64,000 nt of DNA from an uncultured Ruthenibacterium sp. (GTDB lineage: Bacteria > Bacillota > Clostridia > Oscillospirales > Ruminococcaceae): assembly GCA_910587145.1 (NCBI GenBank), contig CAJUMH010000007.1, positions 16,615 to 80,614 on the forward strand. Direction: 5' to 3'. Numbering within the stretch: the first letter of the stretch is position 1; each line of letters opens with the position of its first letter. The notes beneath the pieces are model-generated. The model saw only the letters and a program-made list of their open reading frames with translations, was not told the DNA's origin and did not search any database. The position numbers were made by a program, and so were the translations under genes. Shown in pieces: positions 23,910 through 33,700 of the stretch.

Positions 23910-24233
23910 ATGAATATCACTCCTTTACGCCCTTATCAGGCCGGCGTAAAAAAAGTAAGCGCCGTAGACAGGAAAGGCTTTTATACGGCGCTTGGCGCGG
24001 CGGCCGAAGAGGCAAGGCAGCCCGCCGAGCAGAATGTGGACCGTCTGGATATCTCCGGCGGCGTACAGCGCAGCGAGGTGGAAAAGACAGCCTGGTCGCT
24101 GACGCAGCAGGCCGCGCGGCCCGCGGGCGCGCAGCGGCTGGAAAGCCTGCGCGCGGCCGTGCAGAGCCGCACGTATTCCGTTCCGGCAGAGCAGATCGCG
24201 AACGCGATGGTATCTTCCTGGAGGATGCTGTGA
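23910..24233 (+). CDS. flgM: anti-sigma-28 factor FlgM
   Basis: A 107-residue FlgM. It would hold the flagellar sigma factor inactive until the hook is complete and FlgM is exported. The C-terminal sigma-binding region is conserved (RLESLRAAVQSRTYSVPAEQIANAMV). The N-terminus begins MNITPLRPYQAG, as in other Firmicutes. GGGGAGG nine bases upstream supports ATG 23910. It is the first gene of the late flagellar block and its stop overlaps the flgN start (TGATG). Confidence 0.88.
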   Translation: MNITPLRPYQAGVKKVSAVDRKGFYTALGAAAEEARQPAEQNVDRLDISGGVQRSEVEKTAWSLTQQAARPAGAQRLESLRAAVQSRTYSVPAEQIANAMVSSWRML

Positions 24234-24709
24234 TGGCGCTGCCCTTTGAGGAATACCGCGCGTTTCTGGAAAGCTACGCCTCGTTTTTGGAAGAGATGTC
24301 CGCGCAGGCGCAGAGCATGCACGGCGCGCTGGCGTCATTTAACGGCGAGCAGCTGACGAAGGCGATGTCGGGGATGCAGTCGCACATCATGCAGCTCAAA
24401 AACATGGAGGCCCGCCGTGTGCAGCTGCAGCGCGAGGCCGGCTTCGACGGGCTGACGTTCGCGCAGCTGCTGGAGCAGCGCCCCGCCCAAGAGCGCCCGG
24501 CGCTGAAGGCGCTGTGCCGGCGCATTGAAATGTGCGTGGAAAACATTCGGTACTTCAACGAAAGATCGCAGTCCTTTGCAAAGGAGGGGCTTGCGGCCAT
24601 GCAGGTTGCCGGGCAGGTGACGGAGGGAAAAAACCTTTACGCCCCGCCGGTGCACGGTAAGGAACAGCGGCTTACGGACGCGCCCGCCGCGTTCGAGGCA
24701 AACTATTAG
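24233..24709 (+). CDS. flgN: FlgN-like flagellar export chaperone
   Basis: A 158-residue all-helical protein, the expected size and place for FlgN, the chaperone that escorts FlgK and FlgL to the flagellar export apparatus. Sequence conservation in this family is low; the call rests on the long coiled-coil helices (LESYASFLEEMSAQAQSM, RRIEMCVENIRYFNERS) and on the position between flgM and flgK. ATG 24233 overlaps the flgM stop and has GGAGG at normal spacing. Confidence 0.75.
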   Translation: MALPFEEYRAFLESYASFLEEMSAQAQSMHGALASFNGEQLTKAMSGMQSHIMQLKNMEARRVQLQREAGFDGLTFAQLLEQRPAQERPALKALCRRIEMCVENIRYFNERSQSFAKEGLAAMQVAGQVTEGKNLYAPPVHGKEQRLTDAPAAFEANY

Positions 24710-24782
24710 GCGGCGCGGCCGGCATCAAAATGCCGCGGCGTGTCCGGCGTTTTACACACAGAAGGGGAGGCAAGGCAGAGCT

Positions 24783-26330
24783 ATGATCAGACCGACTTTT
24801 TTGGGCTTTGACACGGCAAAAAAAGGCCTGACGACGGCCCAGAAGGGCATTGATATTACGGGACAGAACCTTGTGAACTGGGATTCCGAGGGCTATACCC
24901 GCCAGCGCATCGAGCAGGTGGCGCTCTCGCAGGATAAGTATTCCTCGCGCTTTTCCAGCAACCGCGTGGCGGTGGCCGGACAGGGCGTTGACATCGTGGG
25001 CATTTCGCAGCAGCGCGATGCGTTTTTGGATAAGCGCTACCGCCAGCAGTACGGCGACGAGGGCTACTTCGAGAAGACGGGCGATATCCTGAAGGACGTG
25101 CAGAGCTCGCTGGACATTCTGGACGCACAGGGGGATTCCGGCCTGCGCGGCCGCTTGATGGCGCTGCTCGATTCCATCGACGTATTCGCCGGCCAGCCGG
25201 ATTCCCCGACGAACGCGAACATCGTGGCCACGAACACAAAAAAGATCGCGCAGACGCTGCAGCTGCTGAGCCAGAAGATGGATAAGGTGCAGGAGCAGCA
25301 CACCTACGATATGTCCGTTGCGGTGGACAATTACAATCAGATGCTGGCCAAGGTGGCCCAGATCAACCGCGTAATCTTAGAGGACAGCGGCGTCATCAAC
25401 AACGATGCGCGCTACGGCCCCAACGAGCTGTACGACGAGCGCAATCTGCTCATTGATAAGCTCTCCAATATGACGGACCTGGAGGTTACGCACAACGTTG
25501 ACGGCACCGTCACGCTGGAAGTGGGCGGGAAAACAGTAGTGCAGGGCAAAAAGTACGAGACGCTGGATATGTCGCAGAACACCACTACGGGCGTCATCTC
25601 TCTGCGGTGGCTTTCCACGGGCGAGCCGGCGCAGATCACCACCGGCTCGATCAAGGGCTCGGCGGATTACCTCAACGGGCGCGGCGACAACATCGTGTAT
25701 CCGGGCGAGACGTCCGAGCGCGGTGTGCGCTACTATCAGGATCAGCTCAATTACATTGCGCAGACCTTTGCCAATGTGATGAACAGCACCATCCCGGCGG
25801 GCTATAACGATAAGGGCCCCGAATCGGGCCTGCTCACGGATGCGAACGGGAACGTGCTGTATAAAACGCTTATTGGCACCACGGACGGCTCGAACAAAAT
25901 CACGGCGGGCAATATCAGCATCAGCGAGGATTGGGCGAAGGATTCCAACTACCTGATGACGCAGCGCGGAAACATGGATACCACGTACATTTTGAAGCTG
26001 AAGGAGCGGCTGAATTCCGACGAGACGAACACCTTCAAGCCGGAGGGTGCAACGGAAGGCTTTACAGGCACGTTCCTCGATTACTTTAAAACGATCGGCA
26101 CCACGCTCGGCTCGGATATTTCCTTTACCACCGGCCGTGAGGAGGCCGCGGGCGTGATGGCGAGCAATCTGGACGATCAGAGAGATTCCGTTGCGGGCGT
26201 CAACGTCGATGAGGAAACGGCGAACATGATGCTTTACAACAAATCGCTGTCGGCGGCTTCGCGCCTGATGACAACGCTGGACGACGCGCTGGATGTGCTG
26301 ATTAACCGCACAGGCCGCGTCGGCCTGTGA
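24783..26330 (+). CDS. flgK: flagellar hook-associated protein 1, FlgK
   Basis: A 515-residue FlgK, the first hook-filament junction protein, exported through the flagellar type III system. The N-terminal rod motif is present in a divergent form (GLTTAQKGIDITGQNLVNWDSEGYTRQR instead of the usual ANANTPGYSRQ, continuous stretch shortened here to GQNLVNWDSEGYTRQR). The C-terminal helix has GVNVDEETANMMLYNKSL and ends LDDALDVLINRTGRVGL. GGGGAGG lies 12 bases upstream of ATG 24783. It is separated from flgL by only 18 bases. Confidence 0.93.
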   Translation: MIRPTFLGFDTAKKGLTTAQKGIDITGQNLVNWDSEGYTRQRIEQVALSQDKYSSRFSSNRVAVAGQGVDIVGISQQRDAFLDKRYRQQYGDEGYFEKTGDILKDVQSSLDILDAQGDSGLRGRLMALLDSIDVFAGQPDSPTNANIVATNTKKIAQTLQLLSQKMDKVQEQHTYDMSVAVDNYNQMLAKVAQINRVILEDSGVINNDARYGPNELYDERNLLIDKLSNMTDLEVTHNVDGTVTLEVGGKTVVQGKKYETLDMSQNTTTGVISLRWLSTGEPAQITTGSIKGSADYLNGRGDNIVYPGETSERGVRYYQDQLNYIAQTFANVMNSTIPAGYNDKGPESGLLTDANGNVLYKTLIGTTDGSNKITAGNISISEDWAKDSNYLMTQRGNMDTTYILKLKERLNSDETNTFKPEGATEGFTGTFLDYFKTIGTTLGSDISFTTGREEAAGVMASNLDDQRDSVAGVNVDEETANMMLYNKSLSAASRLMTTLDDALDVLINRTGRVGL

Positions 26331-26348
26331 GGATAGGAGGAGTGCCCT

Positions 26349-27482
26349 ATGAGAGTTGCACAACGGACCATCAGCCGTAACTATATGACGAGCCTGAACA
26401 ATACGCTCAGCAAGCGCGCGGATATTCTGGCCCGCTCCGAGAGCGGCCTGCGCTTTGAGCAGCTTTCCGAGGATGTTGCGGCCGGCGCGCGCGCGATGGA
26501 TACGCAGGAATCGCGCTACGCGGCTACCCAGCAGAAAAACACGGCGGAAGCGCTGATTAAAGAGCTGGATTCCGCGTGGAAGACGCTGGGCTCGGCGGAC
26601 AGTATCGTGCAGGATATTCTGGAAGAGATGAAATCCGCCGCGGGCGTGCGCACCGAGGAAAAGCTGGAAGCCATCAAGAAAAATATCGGCGCGATGAAGG
26701 CGCAGTATCTGCAGACGATGAATACCCAGTACGGCGGCAAATATCTGTTTGGCGGCACAAACAATGCCACCCCCCCGTTTACCGAGGGCGACGACGGCCG
26801 TCTGCAGTTCAACGGCATCACGGTAGCCAATATCTACAAGTATAACGATAAGTACTATTATGTACAGGACGGCCAGAAACCGTCGTTTACGTATGATCCC
26901 CCGGGATATGATCCCGATACCGCCACGGCTCCGCCGATCTCGGCCACGCCGAACGATCCGCAGGTGCCGCAGAGCGGCAAGATCTATCTGGACACAGGCT
27001 TTGGCCTTTCTGTCGGCGCAGACGGTGTTGATTCGCGCACGGCATTCCAGGTGAATGTTGTTGGGCTGGACGCAATGGGCTTTATGAACTTTATTCCGGA
27101 AGTGAAGACGGGCCTGGAGGACAGCGAGGAGTGGATCCAAAAGACAAACAACATCTACGATCTTGTTACCCAGGTGGAAAACATGATCTCGCCCAATTAT
27201 GCGGATCTGAATATGGACGATATGCAGCTGCGCCTGACGGAAATGAACGACACCATGCGTATGGCGCGCACGTTTATAGATACGCAGACCACATCGCTGG
27301 AATATCTGGTAGATCGGCTGAAAACGGATATTGACGGTATGGAAAAGTTAGAGGACAGCCTGATGACGGCAGAGCCTGCGGGCGAGGCCATCAAGATGAA
27401 AAACGTGGAGTATGCGTGGCAGGCGGTGCTTGCGCTGGGCAACCAGATCCTGCCGTCGTCGCTGCTGGATTATCTGCGATAA
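26349..27482 (+). CDS. flgL: flagellar hook-associated protein 3, FlgL
   Basis: A 377-residue flagellin-like junction protein that caps the FlgK ring and joins it to the filament. The N-terminal helix (MRVAQRTISRNYMTSLNNTLSK) and the GGKYLFGGTNNATPPF motif near residue 137 are typical. A C-terminal helix with TQTTSLEYLVDRLKTDIDGM packs against the N-terminus. GGATAGGAGG upstream gives the start. Adjacent to flgK and followed 200 bases later by the yviE-like gene. Confidence 0.92.
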   Translation: MRVAQRTISRNYMTSLNNTLSKRADILARSESGLRFEQLSEDVAAGARAMDTQESRYAATQQKNTAEALIKELDSAWKTLGSADSIVQDILEEMKSAAGVRTEEKLEAIKKNIGAMKAQYLQTMNTQYGGKYLFGGTNNATPPFTEGDDGRLQFNGITVANIYKYNDKYYYVQDGQKPSFTYDPPGYDPDTATAPPISATPNDPQVPQSGKIYLDTGFGLSVGADGVDSRTAFQVNVVGLDAMGFMNFIPEVKTGLEDSEEWIQKTNNIYDLVTQVENMISPNYADLNMDDMQLRLTEMNDTMRMARTFIDTQTTSLEYLVDRLKTDIDGMEKLEDSLMTAEPAGEAIKMKNVEYAWQAVLALGNQILPSSLLDYLR

Positions 27483-27682
27483 AAACGGCAGGCGAAGGCC
27501 GGAAAAAGGTGCAAGGGCCGCAGGGCGTTTGAATCAAAACAGATTGGCCGATCGAATGTAAAGGGGAAACGTATCAGCAACTGCTCTGAAGGATGCAGGG
27601 CGGCTGCCGGGAGAGCGCCGAAGCCAATACGGCGCACCCCGATGAAGAACAGTACAGTGTACGGAGAAGCATGGAGGGACAT

Positions 27683-28273
27683 ATGCTTGCACTTGAGATC
27701 ACCAGCCGCCCGCTTGAATGGGAATTCAAGATTGAGCCGGCCCGGCTGCAGATGCGTCAGTCGGACAATCCGAAGATGGAAATGGATCATCAGCCCGCGG
27801 ATATGAAGATACAATCCCGAAACATTGAGGTGCAGCTGGACGGCACGGCGCTGCGCGCCAGCTTGGAACAGCGAACCATCGGCGATTTTATGGATCAGGC
27901 GGGCCAAAAAGGTTTTGAGGGCGCGCAAAGAGCGAAGCAGGAGGCTGTTCAGTTCGGCAACAGCATTGCGCATATTGAGGACGGTATCACGATTGGCCAG
28001 TACATGCGCCAGAAGGCGCTGGAACAGCCCACCACCTACCAGTTCTTCATTCCCGCGCCCTACGATATTTCGTGGAAGCCGAACGAGCAGCAGATTGATT
28101 ATCAGCCGGATGAATTGAGCTTCGACTGGCAGGTGGAAGAGAGCCTGCTCGATTTCGTGCCCGGCAGCTTTACCATCAATATTCTGCAGCGGCCGGAAGT
28201 GGATATCAAATATATTGGCAAGCCGATTTACGTACCGCCCAGCTCTGCCCCCGATTTTGAGGCGGAGGCGTAA
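27683..28273 (+). CDS. DUF6470 protein (YviE-like)
   Basis: A 196-residue protein of the DUF6470 family, represented by B. subtilis YviE, which occupies the same place between flgL and fliW. Its role is unknown. The sequence has a repeated motif in which Q/M-rich strands alternate (RLQMRQSDNPKMEMDHQPADM; continued by NIEVQLDGTALRASL), suggesting a β-sandwich. ATG 27683 is preferred because GGAGGG lies five bases upstream; an in-frame ATG at 27671 overlaps that site. Confidence 0.8.
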   Translation: MLALEITSRPLEWEFKIEPARLQMRQSDNPKMEMDHQPADMKIQSRNIEVQLDGTALRASLEQRTIGDFMDQAGQKGFEGAQRAKQEAVQFGNSIAHIEDGITIGQYMRQKALEQPTTYQFFIPAPYDISWKPNEQQIDYQPDELSFDWQVEESLLDFVPGSFTINILQRPEVDIKYIGKPIYVPPSSAPDFEAEA

Positions 28274-28419
28274 ACACAGCCTGCCGGCAGAGAATGTGCG
28301 GCGTCGAACCGAATACGGCTCGGCGCCGTGCAAAAAATAAGGGCATCTCCGGGCCGGCCGCCAGCCGCACGCCGCCGGGCCGGACACGGCGCCCCAAAGA
28401 AAGGCGCGGAGGAATACCG

Positions 28420-28848
28420 ATGCTGATTGAGACAAGAGACTTCGGCAAAATGGAGATCGACGAAAAGGATATTATCACCTTTGTGGAACCGATTTTCGGC
28501 TTTGAAAATTACCACCAGTATATTTTGCTGGAACATAAGGAGCTGAACCCGCATTTCGTCTGGCTGCAATCGGTGGAAGAGCCGATGATCTGCTTTGTGC
28601 TGGCCAATCCCAGCGAGGTGGTATCGGATTATCAGGTAAAACTGCCGGCCGAGGCCGTCGAGACGCTGGGCGAGGGGAGCACGCTGTATTTTGTGCTCAC
28701 TGTGATCCGGGATCCCTACTATGATTCCACTGTCAACCTGAAAAGCCCTGTCGTCATCAATCCCAAAACGGGCAAGGCCATTCAGGTGATTTTGGAGGAG
28801 CCGTACCCCATCCGGCAGCCTCTTGTGCAAAAAGAGGAGGAAGCCTGA
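28420..28848 (+). CDS. fliW: flagellar assembly factor FliW
   Basis: A 142-residue FliW. FliW binds free flagellin and, when flagellin is exported, is released to antagonise CsrA, so coupling flagellin translation to assembly. Motifs include the N-terminal ETRDFGKMEIDEKDIITF, GFENYHQYILL and VVINPKTGKAIQVIL. ATG 28420 has GCGGAGGAA at good spacing. Its stop is separated from the csrA GTG by one base, so the antagonist pair is co-translated. Confidence 0.93.
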   Translation: MLIETRDFGKMEIDEKDIITFVEPIFGFENYHQYILLEHKELNPHFVWLQSVEEPMICFVLANPSEVVSDYQVKLPAEAVETLGEGSTLYFVLTVIRDPYYDSTVNLKSPVVINPKTGKAIQVILEEPYPIRQPLVQKEEEA

Positions 28849-28849
28849 G

Positions 28850-29074
28850 GTGCTGATCTTAACCAGAAAATGCGGCGAATCCGTGATCATAGACGGCAGG
28901 ATCGAGATCAAGATCACCGGAATATCCGACGAAAAGATCAAGATCGGCATCGACGCGCCCGCCGAGATGAAGGTATACCGCAAAGAGCTGTACGATACGC
29001 TGGAAGAAAACAAATCGGCGGCAGGCACAGTGGCCGCCGCCGCTTTGCGGGATATTTCGCGCAAGATGGAATGA
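28850..29074 (+). CDS. csrA: carbon storage regulator CsrA
   Basis: A 74-residue CsrA dimeric RNA-binding protein that represses translation, in Firmicutes chiefly of flagellin mRNA. The core is canonical: MLILTRKCGESVIID at the N-terminus, IEIKITGI, and a RNA-contacting AEMKVYRKELYD. The tail beyond residue 55 is Ala-rich. Start is GTG 28850 directly after the fliW stop, with AGGAGG upstream. In Bacillus the flagellin gene hag follows; here it does not, and the next gene is on the opposite strand. Confidence 0.94.
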   Translation: MLILTRKCGESVIIDGRIEIKITGISDEKIKIGIDAPAEMKVYRKELYDTLEENKSAAGTVAAAALRDISRKME

Positions 29075-29115
29075 TGTTCCCCAAAGCGCCGCGTGCTTTG
29101 CCCCGCACGCCGGGC

Positions 29116-29778
29116 CTACAGCGATTTTGGCGTATCGGTGGCGCTAAGCCGCAGGATATAGTCCTTTAAAAGCGCTTCGTCCGAGGCGTGCAGCGCCAGA
29201 AGGCGGCAGCGGTAGCAGTTGGCCTCCTGTCCAAACACAATGGATTGCTTTACCACCATGGGCAGGCGGGCGATGGCTGGGATCTGCGGCAGCAATACGG
29301 TTACGGGCTGCTCGGGGTCGAGCTCTACGGAAAGATCGGTGTGGAACATTACCTCGTGTGTGGAAAGCGCGCGTACCGTTACGGGGAATTCCACGGTTTC
29401 TTCTACGGTTTTTTTGCCAAACAGGCCGCGGTGCTCCGTTTGAACGGTGGTTTGCGCCGTGCCGGGAAGCTCCACATAATACAAAAAAACCAGCGCCGCC
29501 TCGGGCAGGATCTCGTCCTGTACCGATACGAGCCGCAGCCGTCCCGCCGAGGAAAAATACACCTCGCCGACAAAACGGTGTACCTCGATGCCCTCGTGCA
29601 GGCGCAGAAGCTGAAGCCTTGTTCCCATAGAAAAAAGCGGAATAAAATCGCATTCAAAATCCACGCTGCGGTCTGCGGCATCGAATTGGCCGCATCCGAC
29701 TTCGACGGTTTTTCCGGACAGTGTTTTCAGCACGGCGTCGAATTTGGCATCCATGTTTTCATACGCAAAGGAAATCAC
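29116..29778 (-). CDS. uncharacterised protein, possibly PilZ-related
   Basis: A 220-residue soluble, β-rich protein on the opposite strand within the flagellar block. An N-terminal β domain (GKTVEVGCGQFDAADRSVDF) followed by a second β domain (FPVTVRALSTHEVMFHTDLS) recalls the YcgR-N plus PilZ layout of c-di-GMP brake proteins. The diagnostic RxxxR and D/NxSxxG motifs are absent or degenerate, so c-di-GMP binding is doubtful. GTG 29778 is chosen because GAGGTG lies six bases upstream. It converges on csrA with 41 bases between stops. Confidence 0.5.
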   Translation of the reverse strand: MISFAYENMDAKFDAVLKTLSGKTVEVGCGQFDAADRSVDFECDFIPLFSMGTRLQLLRLHEGIEVHRFVGEVYFSSAGRLRLVSVQDEILPEAALVFLYYVELPGTAQTTVQTEHRGLFGKKTVEETVEFPVTVRALSTHEVMFHTDLSVELDPEQPVTVLLPQIPAIARLPMVVKQSIVFGQEANCYRCRLLALHASDEALLKDYILRLSATDTPKSL

Positions 29779-30166
29779 TTGTTCACCTCATACCGAAAAT
29801 CTTTTCCTGCAAAGCTTCCGCATCCATTCTCGGGCGGCCGCCGCGTTTTCGCTCAGAGCGTTCTTTTCTCATCGCACACGCTTCGGTGCCGCAAAAGAAG
29901 CGAAAGCCTTTCTCTTATCATACCACGTTCGGTTTGCAATGTATAGGCCTCCTGCCGCAAAAAATCGGGCGTTTTTGGAAAAGAACCGCAAAGGAAGATA
30001 AAAAACAGCAGGGGCGGCTTTGTCTTTTCGGGCGGCTGCCCGCAGGAGGGCGTTCCCTTTTGGGCAGGAACGGCCCCGCCAAAAGGGCGTTTCTTTTCGG
30101 GCAGGAACGGCCCGCAGAAGGGCGGTTTCGTCTTCTTATGGAACGGCCCGCAACGGAGTGACGCTT
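29779..30166. repeat. intergenic region with degenerate 35-bp tandem repeat
   Basis: No gene is supported in these 388 bases. From about 30023 to 30155 a ~35-bp unit (TTTTCGGGCAGGAACGGCCC, then GCAGAAGGGCGTTTC) is repeated three to four times with divergence. Each copy can fold on its GGGC/GCCC arms. The last partial copy runs into the ribosome site of the gene at 30167. The part 29830-30020 shows nothing recognisable. Confidence 0.65.
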
Positions 30167-30610
30167 ATGAATGACACACTGCAAAATGACGTACAGCAAA
30201 AAAGAGAAACGCCGGCCGGCCTTTGGGAGGAAATTGCGGAATGCATCCTTTCAATGGAGGCGCTGTCGCTGGAAATGATCACATGTCCCGAGGCGGTGCT
30301 GCTGCAAAAGGCGGCGCGGCGCGAGGCGCTGATGGAGCGCATCCGCGCGCTGCACACGGCATGCGAGGGGTGCGTGCCGCCGGAGGATGAGGCCGAGGCC
30401 GCGCGCGTACTGGCCGCGCGGGAGACGGCGCGTGCAGCGGCATGCCGCATGCAGGAGCTCGACCGGCAGGCGGCGGCGCGCATCAAGCGCGAGCAGGAGC
30501 GCATTCTGGAAAAGCTGCGCAGTGTGGGCAAAAGCGCCGGGGCGCATGCCTCGCGCTATTATCAGGCGCATTCGTCCGCGCCGCGATCCACGTTTCTCGG
30601 CTCTGTCTAA
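30167..30610 (+). CDS. coiled-coil protein, possible FliT/FlgN-type chaperone
   Basis: A 147-residue helical protein upstream of fliD. Residues 20-115 form an Ala/Glu/Arg-rich coiled coil (QKAARREALMERIRALH; RVLAARETARAAACRMQELD). No family was recognised with certainty. FliT, the export chaperone of FliD, and second FlgN copies both occur at this position in other clostridia and have the same size and helix content. ATG 30167 follows CGGAG; the longer upstream frame runs through the tandem repeat and is rejected. Confidence 0.55.
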   Translation: MNDTLQNDVQQKRETPAGLWEEIAECILSMEALSLEMITCPEAVLLQKAARREALMERIRALHTACEGCVPPEDEAEAARVLAARETARAAACRMQELDRQAAARIKREQERILEKLRSVGKSAGAHASRYYQAHSSAPRSTFLGSV

Positions 30611-30742
30611 TTGAGAAAACAAAGCCTTGCGGCCGGCCTTTTTTCGGCAGGCGGGCTTTGCAGAAAAGCTTATAAATAAAAATTTGCAGAAGGGCGGCGG
30701 CCAAAACAAGGCGGCGCGCCCCAATACAGGAGGGCAACGGCT

Positions 30743-33700
30743 ATGAATGTCAACTCAACCAGCACCTATACTTACGGCAGCAGTGCCAGCAAGGGTATGT
30801 CCGGTCTTGCTTCGGGTCTGGATACGGAGTCTCTTGTAAAGGAGATGCTCTCGGGTACACAGAGCAAGATCGATAAGCAGGAGGGGCTCAAACAGCAGAC
30901 GGAGTGGAAGCAGGAGATCTACCGAGACCTCATCTCGCAGATCAACACATTCCAGAAAGGCTATTTTTCAAACGGGGCTTCCACCAGCCTCACCTCCAGC
31001 GCGCTGTATAATACCATGTTGGCGGCAACCAGCTCGAAAAATATCAATGTTACGGCCTCCACCTCCGCGCCGGTGGGCAACACCTCGGTGACGGTATATC
31101 AGCTTGCCTCGAATTACAGTATCTCCTCGGCGGAAAGGGTGAGCGGACGTATGGCCGGCACGTTGAACCTTGCCCAGATGCAGGAGCTGATCGACGCGCA
31201 AAAGACAGGCGACCGCGTACTTGCGCTGAACGTGGGCGCCGCGCAGGGCGCGGACGGCGGTTCGGTGGTAAAAATCGATTTAAAGAGCTTTTTTGTATCG
31301 GGCGATTCGTTTCGTTCGGAGATCGATGAAAGCGGCATTGCGGCAGAGATCCAAAAGCAGCTGAAAGAGCAGGCCAATCTGGACACGAAGGTGACGATCT
31401 CGGGCGGGCAGCTTTCCATCGTGAGCAAAGACGGCGACCGTTCGCTGAGCGTATCGAGCGAATCCTCGGATATGGCACTTTCCGCGCTGGGGCTCACCAC
31501 CAGCAGCGCGGCAAAGCCGAACCTTGGCAAAACGCAGCGCACGCTGACAAGTGCCGTGAATCTGACACCCGCGCTGCGCTTCCAGATGACACTGGACGAC
31601 AGCATGCAAAAAGAGATTGCGCTGGATGTGCGCGCGCTTGCAGACGCAGACGGCAGGCTTACCCCGCAAAGCGTAAGCAAGGCGCTGCAAAACGAGATTG
31701 ATAAAAAGTTCGGCAAGGGCATTGTAACGGTTGCAAGCAGCGGCAACGGGCTGGAATTTTCCACCGCCATTGCCGGGCGCAAGCTTGTGGTGAACAACGC
31801 CGGCAGCGACAGAGCCGTACTGGGCGCGCTGGGCCTTAAAAACGGCCAGAGCAACCGCATTGCGGCTTACAATACGCTCAAGGAAATGCAGCTTTCCACC
31901 CCGCTGCAGGGCGGTCGGTTCGAGTTCGAGATCAACGGGGCAAAATTCTCGTTCAGCGAAGACGACGATATCGATTACGTAATGAGCACGATCAACAGCA
32001 GCAACGCGGGCGTGACAGTGGTGTATAAGCCGCTGGAAGACACTTTCGTAATGACGGCGAACGATGCGGGCGCAGGGCGCACAATCGAGATGAGCCAGAC
32101 GCAGGGCAACCTGCTGAACGTGATGTTCGGCAAGGGTGACGGCAGCCTGAAAACGGGCGGTACCGTGGCCAGCGCGCCGCTGACGGGCGAAACGCTGGCG
32201 GGCGGCGAAAAAACCTATCTGGAGGGGATCCGTTCCGGCATTTTCTCGTTGACCGTGAACGGAAAAGAATACAATCTGGAGATCCCCAAGAAAGAGACGG
32301 CCTATACCCCGGAAGAAATTTTCGAAAAACTGAACGCCGAGCTGCAGCGCCAGTTCGGCGTGGCCGATACGCTTGCCGAGGACGGATCGGATCTTCAGAA
32401 CATTGAGCTGAAAAAGGACGATACAACCGGCGCCTACTCGCTTGTGGTGCGCAACGGCGCGGCGGTGGAGCTGGCCGGTGTGAACGCAGAGAGCACCGAC
32501 GAGGAAAAGCTGAAAAAGCTGGCGCAGGAGAACGGCAACATGGCGGTTGCGTTCGGCCTGGTATCGGATAAAGAGGGTAAGACCAACGTATTCAGCGATA
32601 CAACAAAGCTCTCGGATACCGATTGGAAGGATCTTGCCGAAAAGCTGCAGATCGACGCGGATACCACGCTGGCCGGGCTTGCCGAGGCAACGAAAGACTC
32701 CGAATCCTCGAGTGTGATCGTTTCGTTTGAAAACGGGCGCCTTGTTGTTGCCGCGAAGGAAGGCGCAGCGGTGCAGGACCTGCAGCTTGGCACAGACGAG
32801 CAAATGCAGAAGATGTTTGGCGTGAAAAGCCTTTTGCTGAATGCGGCAGATGCGAACAGCAAGCAGGGTATTGTAACCGAGGGCCGCAATGCCATTGTAA
32901 ACATCGACGGCATGATGACAGAGCGCAACAGCAACGTTTTCAGCTACAACGGCATGACGGTAGAGCTGAACGGCCTTTCTAAAATAGCCGAGAGCGACGC
33001 CGGCGCCGGGGGAGACGCCGGCAAGAACAAGCTGATGGTGGACGATGGAACAGGCGTGCTGAAGGAATGGAAATCGATCAACGGCCGCTGGGTGGACGCG
33101 CAGGGCTATGAGCGCGCAGAGGACGGCCGATATGTGGCGGAAGACGGAGAAGGAAACGCCACGCGCGTGGAATATGGGCAGGAGCCGCCCGCCGGCTATC
33201 ACTTGAAGCGTTATACCAACACCACCTTCGTTTCCGCAGGCGGGCAGACGCTCAGCGGCGTGGGCATCAATGCCAAAGGCGAAATGCTGGACGCAAACGG
33301 CAATGTGCTGCAGATGCGCGAGGCCGAGAAGGTGACGGTTACACGGGATACCGATAAGATCGTGGAAACCGTAAAGGGCTTTATCGACGAATACAACAAG
33401 CTGGTAAAGACGATCAGCGAATACCTGAACGAGGATGCCAACTATCGCGATTATGCCCCGCTGACGGATGAGCAGCGCAAGGAAATGACAGAAAAACAGA
33501 TCGAGCTGTGGGAAGAAAAGGCGAAGGAAGGGCTTTTGCGCCGCGATTCCATTTTAACGCAGTTTTTGCAGGATATGCGCTCGATCTGGTACGATACGAA
33601 CGGCTCCGGCTATGCCATTTACCAGCTTGGCATCGAGACAGGCGATTGGTCTACGCGCGGCCAGCTTACCTTCACAAACGACGGAGAAACGACGCTGCGC

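Noticed and set aside
25377..27140. 587-codon minus-strand open frame across flgK-flgL
   Set aside because: Same reason; flgK and flgL are recognised genes with ribosome sites and the antisense frame has no motif.
30022..30160. Tandem repeat considered as a CRISPR array
   Set aside because: The units adjoin directly with no unique spacers, and no cas genes are present.
31280..33202. 640-codon minus-strand open frame inside fliD
   Set aside because: Antisense to a well-supported flagellar gene; no family motifs. Long antisense frames are common in this GC-rich DNA.
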